Assembly (NCBI GenBank): GCA_943331005.2
Contig: CALQJX020000009.1
Location: 62,001-126,000 of the forward strand
Direction: 5' to 3'
Source of the DNA: Bordetella parapertussis
GTDB taxonomy: Bacteria; Bacteroidota; Bacteroidia; Chitinophagales; Chitinophagaceae
DNA: 64,000 nt
Of the stretch, positions 1 to 9,200 are shown in pieces; the stretch's first letter is position 1, and every line of letters begins with the position of its first letter. Below the pieces are notes generated by a model. It was not told the origin of the DNA. It saw only the letters and a list, made by a program, of their open reading frames with translations, and did not search any database. The position numbers and the translations under genes were made by a program.

Positions 1-3000
1 TAGCAGAACCTACAGAAACCGCAGTAACAAGACCAGTTGCAGAATCGATAGTAGCACGCGCTGTATTGCTGCTGCTCCAAGTACCACCTGGTACCAGATG
101 ACTAAGTGTAGAAGTTGTACCGGCACACAAGCTGAAATTACCTGTTATAGCCGCTACCGTCATAGCTTTAAGCGCGATACACCCCCCGCTGAGCCTGTAA
201 GTAATTCTTGCAGTACCGCCATTCATACCGTTTATAACACCAGTTACAGAATTTACTGAAGCGATGCTGGAATTGCTGGTACTCCATGTACCACCTGCAG
301 TAGCATCAGCGAGCGTAGTAGTATAACCTTTACACAGAACGCTATCGCCGGTAATAGCTGCCAGGCCGGAATAAACCGTAAGATTTGCAGTAGCAGCACA
401 TCCGGTAGCGTTGGTGTATGAAATAGTAGTAGTACCAAGACCCATACTTGTAGCAACACCACTTGTAGCGTTGATAGTAGCAATAGCAGTATTACCACTT
501 GTCCATGTACCACCGGTAGTAGCAGATGAAAGCGTAGTACCGATACCCAGACAAATATTGAAAGAAGATGCTGTAATAGTTTCAGGGAGCGGATTTACAG
601 TGACACTATATGCCCTGTAGCAACCTGTAGACATTGTGTAAGAAATGATAGTATTACCAGCTGTCAGGGCAGTAGCAGCACCGGTAGATGCATTTACAGA
701 TGCAACTGAAGGCTGAAAACTGCTCCAGTTACCACCAGAAGTGGCGCTGGCAAAAGTCTGAGTACCACCATTACAAATTGCTGATGCACCAGTAATAGCG
801 GCAGGCGTCTGATTAACTGTGATCTCTTTAGTAACGTAACAACCAGAAGCCGCAACCTTATAAGAAATTACAGCAGTACCAGCAGAAAGGCCGTTGACCA
901 TGCCTGAAGTAAGATTTGCTGAAGCTACAGCAGTGTCGCTGCTGGACCATGTTCCGCTACCACCTATTGTACTATACAATACTGTATAAGATTCTGTACA
1001 GATACCAGCCACACCGGTAATAGGTGTAGGATTGGCATAAGAGAAGAAGGTAACAGGAGCAAAGCAACCACCTGCTACAGTATAGCTGATCGTTACAGAA
1101 CCGGGAGTAACTGCAGTAACAACACCTGTATAAGCATCAACTGAAGCTATAGCAGCATTACTGCTACTCCAAACACCACCTGCATCAGGGTTACTGAGTG
1201 TTGATGTGAAACCTATACAAGCCTTAGCTGTACCGGTAATACCAGGAACTGTAGTACTTACAGTAACAGTATGCGTAGTATAAAAACAGCCTGAAGCAGA
1301 AGTATATGTAATTATAGATGTACCAAGACTTACTGAAGAAACTACACCTGTAGAAGCGTTCACTGTTGCCTGAGCAGGATTGCTGCTTGTCCAGGTACCA
1401 GCTGCGTCTACAATAGAAAGTGTAATGTTACCTCCCATACAAATTACATTTGAACCAGTGATAGCAACCGGAGTGATACCCACTGACACAACAAGTGTAG
1501 CAGCAGATGTACCGCAAGCATTAGAAACAGTATAAGAAATAGTAGTGGTACCATTTGCTACACCTGTAACAACACCATTTGTATCGACTGTAGCAGCTGC
1601 AACATTGGTGCTGCTCCACACACCACCCGAAACAGCATTGCTGAGTGCGATAGTAGAAGAAGGGCAAACCACAGTAGAACCTATAATTGAACCAGAAGAA
1701 GGAACCGTATTTACAGTAACAACCTGTGTAGTATTATCTGTACCACAACCGTTGGAAACTTCATAAGTAACGGTAGCGCTACCGCCGGTAATACCAGCTA
1801 CGACACCTGTAATACCTACAGTGGCTACAGAAGCATCGCTGGAGCTCCACACACCACCTGTAACGGCAGGGGTAAGTGAAGTAGTTGAAGAAATACAAGT
1901 AACAGAGCTACCTGATAATGCACCTGCATCCGGAAGCGGATCGACCGTAATATCGCGGGTAGCATATGCTGTACCGCACACACCAGTAATTGCATAGGAT
2001 ACAGTTGCAGTACCTGCCGCAACACCACTTACAACACCATCAGTACCAACAGTTACAATTGCATTGTTGCTGCTGGTCCAGTCGCCACCGGCAACGGTAC
2101 TGGTGAAAGTTGTATTTGCTGACACACATACATTAGCAGCACCCGAAAGAGTACCTGCTGATGATAAAGTATTTACCGTAGCTAATTTGGTAACATAAGT
2201 TGTACCGCAGCCATTAGTAACGCCATAAGAAATAGTAGCAGTACCTGCAGCCACACCTGTAACAACACCATCAGTACCTATTGTAGCTACTGAAGCATTG
2301 GCACTTGACCACACGCCACCAGTGGTAGCATTTGTTAATGTAGAAGATGTAGCAGGACAAATATCTGCTGAACCCGATATAGCAGCAACCGAAGGAAGCG
2401 GATCTACCGTTAATTCCTGAGTTGCATATGCAGATCCGCAAGTATTTGATACAACATATGATATAGTGACATTACCGCCAGAAACACCTGTAACAACACC
2501 AGTAGCACCTATTGTAGCAACACTTGTATTATCACTGAACCATGCACCGCCGGTTACAGAACTTGTAAGAGATGTTGAAGCTTCCTGACATAATACAGAA
2601 GAACCGGAAATAGAACCGGAAACAGGAGCTGCATTGACACTAACTACCTTAACGGCACTAACTGCACCACAAGTATTTGATACTGTGTAGCTAACATTTA
2701 CTGTACCAGACAGAATTCCGGTTACAATACCAGCAGCACTAACTGTAGCAATAGCATTATTGCTACCAGTCCAGGTACCGGAAATTTCGCCATCAGACGT
2801 AAGACCAAGCACATCGCCTTCGCAAACAATATTACCTCCAGATATGGTACCGGGATTTGCCATAGGATTAACGGTAGCTTCTGCCAGTGAATAGCAAACT
2901 CCGTTTACATAGGATATTACTACTGTGCCTTCACTTACACCGGTTACAGAACCTGTTGAAGCATTAACGGTAGCAATAGAAGTATTTTCGCTGCTCCACA

Positions 3001-5071
3001 CACCACCCGAAACTGAGTTTGATAGCGTAGCGGATGTACCTGCACATACTGAAACAGTACCTGTAATTGCAGCAGGCTGCGCATTTATTGTCATTACTGA
3101 TGTAGCTACTGCGCCACAACCAGTATTATAAGTAATAGTAGTAGTACCCTGAGCAATCCCTGTTACTAAACCTGATGCATCTATAGAAGCAATAGTAGTG
3201 TCAGAAGATGACCATGTACCATAAGCAACAGCATTTGAAAGAGTAGTAGTGGTTCCGGTACAAATATTTAAAGTACCGGTATTTGAAGCCGGAGTAGCAC
3301 CAACAGTAACTACAGCTACAACGGGGCAAGGATTACCAATGTCGTATGTGATAGTTGAAGTACCGAAAGAAACACCAGTAACTACACCAGCAGCATCAAC
3401 AGTTGCAACAGCAGGTGTGCTGCTGCTCCATGTACCTCCACCTATTGCATTTGCGAGTGTAGTAGTAGCACCTGCGCCACACATAAGCGTACTACCTGTT
3501 ATTGCAGGAGGCGTAGCGTTAACTGTTACAGATTTAGTTACATATGGAGTACAACCAGTGTTGTAAGTGACCCTTACAGTACCGGCAACAACTGCATTTA
3601 ACATACCAGTAGTGCTGCCAATAGTTGCAATTGATGAATTACTTGTAGTCCATACGCCAAATGGCATAGTGTTAGTATAAGGAATGGTATATCCGGAACA
3701 GGTAGTAGCATTTCCTGAAATTGCAGCAGGAGCAGCTGTAATTGTTACCACTTTAGTAGCATAAACAGTACCACAAGTATTGGTACGCGTATAAGTAATA
3801 GTAGCAGTACCTGGCGCGATACCTGTAACTACACGGTTAGTACCGATAGTAGCTACCGCAGTGTTGGCACTTGTCCAGACACCACCAGATGGGCTGCAAC
3901 TAAGCGTAGTAGTAGCACCCTGACAAATTTTATTTGTACCACCAGAAATTGCATTAACTGTAGGAACAGCACTTACAGTAAGCACCCTTGAAACCCTGAG
4001 ACCGCAACCCATTCTGTAATAGATCCTTACAGAACCTGTTGTAACACCAGTAGCGTCGCCAGTAGTAAGCCCCATTGTCAGACGAGTATTACTGCTGGCC
4101 CATGTACCTCCAGGAGCATCATTGGTATATGTAGTTGGAGTACCTATACAAACAATATTATCACCTGCGATAGCAGAAGGAGCAGCAGTAACTGTAACGA
4201 CCTTAGTAGCATAATATGTTCCGCAAGCATTGGAACGTGTATATGTAATTGTAACTGTACCGGGAGAAACACCGGTAACAACACGATTTGTACCAATTGT
4301 AGCAACAGCATCATTGCCACTGCTCCATACACCACCTGATGGTGTGCAATTTAAAGCTGTTGTTCTACCAACACATATTTCAGTATTGCCGCCAGTAATT
4401 GCATTCACTGTAGGAACTACTGTAACTGTAACTGTTTTTGAAACTGTAGTACCACAGGCAACCCTGTAGTTAATATTAACAGCACCTGCAGACACACCTG
4501 TTGCATAGCCAGAATTAGCATCTAGTGTTACTCTTGAATTACTGCGACTCCACGTGCCTCCAGAAGCCGAGTTTGTATAAGTTGTTGGGGTACCCATACA
4601 GATAACGCTGTTACCTGTTACTGCACCCGGCGTTTCCGATACTATAATTCTTGTTGCAGAACTTACCAACGTACCAGTAGTGTTGCAGGTTCCTGTAGTA
4701 TCCCAGGTTATTACACAATAGTAATATTTAGTACCAGGAGTGGTAATGACCGGCAAATATGCGGCCGAACCAGCGGTAGAACGTGCACATGCTACAGATG
4801 TAGTGCTGATAAGCGTTCCGCTGGTTGTGTCATTAACTGTATTAGCATACCAGGAAACGTTGAGCATAGTGCCCGACGTGGATCCTGTACCTACATTACA
4901 GATGTTGTAAGTAAAGGTGATATTAGCCGGAGTAGCCCCAAGACAATATGCCCTGTTAGCAGACATAGTTCTGTTGGAGCTGGGCGTATAAACCCTTAAT
5001 GCGTAGGCCCTGGTACTAACTGTACCCAGGAAGAACAACAAAATGAACGAAAGTAAATTAGCGTGTTTCAT
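1..5071 (-). CDS. Giant BIG2-repeat T9SS-type adhesin, cassette A (3' end outside window)
   Basis: I read this frame open from an ATG at 5071 to the window edge, about 1690 codons, with no stop seen. It starts with a signal peptide (MKHANLLSFILLFFLG...). Next comes the N-terminal module shared by all four cassette adhesins, with the YTPSS.RTMSA and YYYCVITW motifs. About 21 BIG2-like Ig-fold modules of 70-77 residues follow, each with a VC.G...TL.N...GG.WSSSN.AVATV...TG.V core and usually a second Cys near its end, so one disulfide per module is plausible. The last visible module matches the fourth from the end in adhesin B, so I infer about 340 residues, including a T9SS sorting domain, lie outside the window. 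The gene begins 62 bp after its receiver partner, presumably in one transcript. Its role is inferred to be surface adhesion; no lectin domain is visible in this part. Confidence 0.85.
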   Translation of the reverse strand, partial: MKHANLLSFILLFFLGTVSTRAYALRVYTPSSNRTMSANRAYCLGATPANITFTYNICNVGTGSTSGTMLNVSWYANTVNDTTSGTLISTTSVACARSTAGSAAYLPVITTPGTKYYYCVITWDTTGTCNTTGTLVSSATRIIVSETPGAVTGNSVICMGTPTTYTNSASGGTWSRSNSRVTLDANSGYATGVSAGAVNINYRVACGTTVSKTVTVTVVPTVNAITGGNTEICVGRTTALNCTPSGGVWSSGNDAVATIGTNRVVTGVSPGTVTITYTRSNACGTYYATKVVTVTAAPSAIAGDNIVCIGTPTTYTNDAPGGTWASSNTRLTMGLTTGDATGVTTGSVRIYYRMGCGLRVSRVLTVSAVPTVNAISGGTNKICQGATTTLSCSPSGGVWTSANTAVATIGTNRVVTGIAPGTATITYTRTNTCGTVYATKVVTITAAPAAISGNATTCSGYTIPYTNTMPFGVWTTSNSSIATIGSTTGMLNAVVAGTVRVTYNTGCTPYVTKSVTVNATPPAITGSTLMCGAGATTTLANAIGGGTWSSSTPAVATVDAAGVVTGVSFGTSTITYDIGNPCPVVAVVTVGATPASNTGTLNICTGTTTTLSNAVAYGTWSSSDTTIASIDASGLVTGIAQGTTTITYNTGCGAVATSVMTINAQPAAITGTVSVCAGTSATLSNSVSGGVWSSENTSIATVNASTGSVTGVSEGTVVISYVNGVCYSLAEATVNPMANPGTISGGNIVCEGDVLGLTSDGEISGTWTGSNNAIATVSAAGIVTGILSGTVNVSYTVSNTCGAVSAVKVVSVNAAPVSGSISGSSVLCQEASTSLTSSVTGGAWFSDNTSVATIGATGVVTGVSGGNVTISYVVSNTCGSAYATQELTVDPLPSVAAISGSADICPATSSTLTNATTGGVWSSANASVATIGTDGVVTGVAAGTATISYGVTNGCGTTYVTKLATVNTLSSAGTLSGAANVCVSANTTFTSTVAGGDWTSSNNAIVTVGTDGVVSGVAAGTATVSYAITGVCGTAYATRDITVDPLPDAGALSGSSVTCISSTTSLTPAVTGGVWSSSDASVATVGITGVVAGITGGSATVTYEVSNGCGTDNTTQVVTVNTVPSSGSIIGSTVVCPSSTIALSNAVSGGVWSSTNVAAATVDTNGVVTGVANGTTTISYTVSNACGTSAATLVVSVGITPVAITGSNVICMGGNITLSIVDAAGTWTSSNPAQATVNASTGVVSSVSLGTSIITYTSASGCFYTTHTVTVSTTVPGITGTAKACIGFTSTLSNPDAGGVWSSSNAAIASVDAYTGVVTAVTPGSVTISYTVAGGCFAPVTFFSYANPTPITGVAGICTESYTVLYSTIGGSGTWSSSDTAVASANLTSGMVNGLSAGTAVISYKVAASGCYVTKEITVNQTPAAITGASAICNGGTQTFASATSGGNWSSFQPSVASVNASTGAATALTAGNTIISYTMSTGCYRAYSVTVNPLPETITASSFNICLGIGTTLSSATTGGTWTSGNTAIATINATSGVATSMGLGTTTISYTNATGCAATANLTVYSGLAAITGDSVLCKGYTTTLADATAGGTWSTSNSSIASVNSVTGVINGMNGGTARITYRLSGGCIALKAMTVAAITGNFSLCAGTTSTLSHLVPGGTWSSSNTARATIDSATGLVTAVSVGSA

Positions 5072-5133
5072 ATAATTGATGTTTAGTTTTTGTTTCAGAA
5101 AACGATTACTGTTCAGGTGAGGTTCAAGGGGCT

Positions 5134-5532
5134 TTAGCTAACAAAAAGGAATCTATTTTCTTTCAGGATCTTCTCGGTGGCGTAGCTAACCATATCGAGT
5201 TGATTGTCGTCTTTTACGATGTAACCTGAAACTCCGTATCTGATAGCTTCTATTACCACGTTTATATCTTGCTGTGCAGAGATCATTAGCAAGTGGATGT
5301 GCGGGTAAAGGATCTTTACTTCCTTTAAGACATCGAGACCACTCAGTGGCGGTGCATCGAAATCGAGCAGAATAATATCCGGCATTATGTGAATATTATT
5401 CAGGCACTGTTCGCCACTTTCAAAAAGGAAAATATTTTTGAAACCTAAATTCATGAGGTGTCTTTTATACAAGAACCTGCACATCGGGCTGTCATCTACC
5501 ACAAACACTTTCATTTCATTTCTGTTTTTCAT
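5134..5532 (-). CDS. Single-domain CheY-like response regulator, cassette A
   Basis: This 132-residue protein is a lone receiver (REC) domain with no output domain. The acidic pair D13/D14 (VVDDS), the phosphoacceptor D57 in ILLDFDAPP, the conserved Ser in LLMISAQ and the Lys in YIVKDD are all visible. A FDAPP..G signature replaces the usual MP.MDG loop and is shared by the paralogues of cassettes B-D, so they form a private subfamily. The gene lies 25 bp downstream of a sigma-54 type promoter and 62 bp upstream of adhesin A, and is probably the first gene of a two-gene operon. Likely phosphodonors are the hybrid kinase and its HPt domain at the end of the array. With no DNA-binding domain it may act as a phosphate sink, a feedback element or a protein-binding switch; which one is unknown. 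Confidence 0.9.
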   Translation of the reverse strand: MKNRNEMKVFVVDDSPMCRFLYKRHLMNLGFKNIFLFESGEQCLNNIHIMPDIILLDFDAPPLSGLDVLKEVKILYPHIHLLMISAQQDINVVIEAIRYGVSGYIVKDDNQLDMVSYATEKILKENRFLFVS

Positions 5533-5556
5533 ACCTACTATTTTACAAGCTAGTAT

Positions 5557-5571
5557 GCAACAGCTATGCCA
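5557..5571 (-). promoter_or_regulatory. Sigma-54 (-24/-12) promoter, cassette A
   Basis: On the minus strand this reads TGGCAT-AGCTG-TTGC, followed by AT. It matches the sigma-54 consensus TGGCAC-N5-TTGCW at all but one position, with correct GG-to-GC spacing. It ends 25 bp before the receiver start codon. Equivalent elements lie at the same place in cassettes B, C and D. Confidence 0.8.
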
Positions 5572-5626
5572 GAAACACTAATTGTTGTTTTTCAACTATT
5601 TGCGCATATTTATATTTATAACTTGT

Positions 5627-5659
5627 TCCATATAATAGACTAGATTTCCGAATTATGTC
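5627..5659 (-). promoter_or_regulatory. Candidate upstream activator sites, cassette A (two half-symmetric motifs)
   Basis: On the plus strand, TCCATATAATAGA (5627-5639) and TCCGAATTATGTC (5647-5659) begin exactly 56 and 76 bp beyond the outer base of the -24 element. They are 20 bp apart, about two helical turns. The same TCC...G(G/A)(A/C) 13-mers occur at 56-57 and 76-77 bp in cassettes B and C, and at 56 bp in D. A location near -80 to -115 from the inferred start is typical of NtrC-family enhancer sites. Binding is inferred. Confidence 0.5.
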
Positions 5660-6179
5660 CAAATAGCAAGTATTTAACAGATATAGCAGGAGATACAAAA
5701 AATGGCAATGGAAAGTACCCTAAATCAAAAAAAATAGCATATAAAATTGCTGATATTCTGCATATGAGGGATATAAAATGCAGTATTGCTACCCTATCGG
5801 GCAAAACAGAAACAATAGAATCGTAGAATAAAGCACAAAAAAACAGAAATACATTAAACAAAAATGCACCTCTACCCATGGGCGTAATGAAACGACCAGA
5901 ATGTTTATGTGTTAATTATGAGAAAATCTTAAATGAAGTTTACTTGTTTTTCAGTCCCTACTTCTAACCAAAACTGAATGATATAATACCAACTGCCGGA
6001 TCTGAAAGAAAAGAAACAGCATTAGTATTTCCTAACGGCTGCATCTGAAATGATTATAGATGAATAAGAACTATCATCAGCATAAAAGGAAAAAATGCAG
6101 CGTGGCAATCTTATAGAAAATACAGAATATAAAAAAAGATAGAATCAGGGATAATAAATACGGATGCATAATATACAAA
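5660..6179. other. AT-rich intergenic spacer between cassettes A and B
   Basis: About 520 bp between the cassette A activator sites and the terminator of adhesin B. A 79-codon hydrophobic minus-strand frame (5640-5879) overlaps the activator motifs and has no recognisable features, so I do not call it a gene. I see no RNA gene or mobile element. Confidence 0.6.
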
Positions 6180-6206
6180 AACGCTGCCCCGATTTGGGGC
6201 AGCGTT
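6180..6206 (-). terminator. Intrinsic terminator of adhesin B
   Basis: An 11-bp perfect stem (AACGCTGCCCC / GGGGCAGCGTT) with a 5-nt loop lies 26 bp after the adhesin B stop codon. On the minus strand it is followed by a T run. Confidence 0.85.
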
Positions 6207-6231
6207 CAAAAAATATAAGCACTAATTAATA

Positions 6232-9200
6232 TTAATTCTGAAAGTACAGTTTGCTGGTTTTTGTAGTACCATCCTCGAACCTGAACTGACAGATATAAAC
6301 ACCTGTTACAAGATCAGAAGGAAGAGAAACTGTAGTAGCACCATTCAACTGATATTCATTTACCAATTTACCATCGAAAGTATAAACTGAGAAGCTACCA
6401 TTTACAGATGACTCAACAGTGAATGTACCATTTGTTGGGTTTGGATACATTTTGAAATCAACAACTACCTCAGCTACGGTTTCAGCTGATCTTGCACCAG
6501 TACCTACTACATTCACATCTTTAGATTTTGAACAACCGTTAGAAAGAGTGTAGAAGATTGCTGCAGAACCTGAAGACACTCCTGAAATACTTGCTGAAGA
6601 GGCAGCTGCAGAAGTAATAGCAGCAATAGCAGCATTAGATACAGACCATGTACCACCAGTTGAAGCGCAGCTGAAAGCTGAAGAAAAACCAGGACTAAGA
6701 ACTGCAGGACCAGATATTGCAGCAGGTGCAGCATATACGGTCATAACCTTTGTTTTGCGACAACCATTTGCTAAAGTATAGCTTACAGTAACACCACCTG
6801 CACTTGTAGCAGCAACTACACCAGTTGTAGAACCAACTGTAGCAACAGTAGTAGGGTTAGATGCCCATGTACCACCTGCAGTAGCAGAAGCAAGTGTTAC
6901 AGTAGTACCTACACAAGCTATAGAAGGACCTGTAATTGCAGCAGGTGCAGGATTAACAGTGATCTGACGGGTAGTAAAACAACCGCTGGCTGCTATCTTG
7001 TATGTAAGGGTTGTAGTACCTGTGCTTACACCGGTAGCCATACCTGAAGTAGTATTGATGGTTGCAACAGTTACATTGCTGCTAGACCATGTAGCACTAC
7101 CACCAACTGTACCCGCATAAAGAGCAGAAGACTCAGAACAAACAGTTGCAGAACCTGTAATAGCAGCAGGGAGTGCGTTTACAACAGCAGTAACAGTATT
7201 ATATGCACCACCACCAACATTGTAAGTAATTGTAGAAGTACCGGGAGCCACACCAGTAAGAACACCAGTAGCAGAATTGATAGTAGCTACAGCTACGTTA
7301 CTGCTGCTCCACGTACCAGCAGCTATAAGATGATTAAGCGTAGTAGAAAGACCAACACAAACTGATGAAGTGCCGGTAATTGCAGCTACAGTAACATTCT
7401 TAAAGGTAAGACAACCGCCTGTGAGCCTGTAAGAGATCTTAGCAGAACCGGCACTCATACCAGTAACCATACCAGTTACAGAGTTGATAGATGCAATACT
7501 TGTACTACCGCTCAACCATGAACCGCTAGTAGTTGCGATAGTAAATAATGTAGATTGACCTTTACATACCATATCAGCACCACTAATTGTTGCAATAGCA
7601 TTGTAAACTGAGAGTGATTTAGTTCTTACACAACCTGTAGCGGCCCTGTAAGTAATAGTAGTAGTTCCCAGATTAATACTTGTAGCAACACCTGAAGTAG
7701 TATTGATAGTACCTACTGCAGTATTGCTGCTGCTCCATGTGCCACCAGTTGTTGCTGAAGCAAAAATTGCAGTTTTACCAAGGCAAATGTTATCAGCTGA
7801 ATAAGTAATAGAGGCAGGGAGCGGATTAACAGAAGTAGAGAAAGTCTTGTAACAACCAGTAGGCATAACGTAAGAGATAGTGGTATTACCTGCAGTAACA
7901 GCAGTTGCAACACCAGTAGCAGCATTTATTGTAGCAACAGAAGGCTGTGAACTAGACCATGCACCATCTGTAGTAGCACTTGTGAAAGCCTGAGTATTAC
8001 CAGCGCAGATCGCAGTAACACCGGTTATAGCAGCCGGAGTTGCATTAACAGTAACAGACTTTGTTACAAAACAACCAGATGCCGGTATTTTATAAGTAAT
8101 TGTAGCAGTACCTACACTTGCACTAGTGATCATACCAGATGTAAGATTTGAAGTAGCAACTGTAGTATCGCTGCTGCTCCAAGTTCCGCTACCACCTATT
8201 GTGCTATAAAGAACTGTATAAGAACCTGTACAAATTGTATTTGCACCTGTAATAGGAGCAGGCATTGCGTACACAATATAAGTAACTGTAGTATAACAAC
8301 CGCTTGCAGCAGTGTATGTAACAGTAGCAGAACCCGCAGTAACACCAGTTACAACACCAGTAGCCGCGTCAACAGAAGCAATAGCTGTGTTGCTGCTGCT
8401 CCATGAACCACCACTAGTAGCACACGCTAGAGCAGATGAATGACCTTCACATGACCTTGGCATACCTGTGATCTCACCAACTGTATTGTTTACAACAATA
8501 TCTTTTATAGAATGAAAGCAACCTGTAGCAGCTGAGTAAGTGATAGCAGATACGCCCAGACCAACTGAAGTAATAACACCGGTAGCAGCATTGATCGTAG
8601 CTACTGAAGGCGCACCGCTTACCCATGTACCAGCAGGATCGGCTATTGAGAAAGTAGTTGTTCCACCCTGGCAAACCGATGTTGCACCGGTAATAGCAGC
8701 AGATGATGGATTAACAGTGATATTCTTGGCAGCAACTACAGACCCACACATATTTGATACTGTATAAGATATTGATGCATTACCGGCAGCAATACCTGAC
8801 ACTACACCATCTGCACCTACAGTAGCAACTGATGTGTTGCTGCTGCTCCACACACCACCGGTAGTAGTGTTAGCGAAAGTGGTAGTAGCATCTGCACATA
8901 CTGTAGCTGCACCTGTTACAGAAGCAACTGTAGGAAGCGGCGCAACAGTTATTGAATGAGTAGCGTATGCTGAACCACAGCTATTGGTATAAGTGTATGA
9001 TATAGTAGTTGCGGCAGCAGAAACACCAGTTACTGTACCTGTGGTACCTACTGTAGCTACTGCTGTATTTGCACTGCTCCACACACCACCAGAAACAATG
9101 TTTGTAAGTGTTTCAGAAGAAGCTATACAAACTGTAGCAGCACCACTTATAGCACCTGCACCCGGCAAAGGATTTACTGTAACGACATTTGTACTATATG

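Noticed and set aside
411-620. Many plus-strand frames of 60-150 codons opposite the giant adhesin genes
   Set aside because: They recur at the same phase in each repeat module, have no signal peptides or ribosome binding sites, and encode low-complexity Val/Pro/Thr sequence. They are antisense shadows of the BIG2 repeats.
5640-5879. 79-codon hydrophobic minus-strand frame
   Set aside because: It overlaps the conserved activator motifs upstream of cassette A, lacks counterparts in the other spacers and has no recognisable signals.
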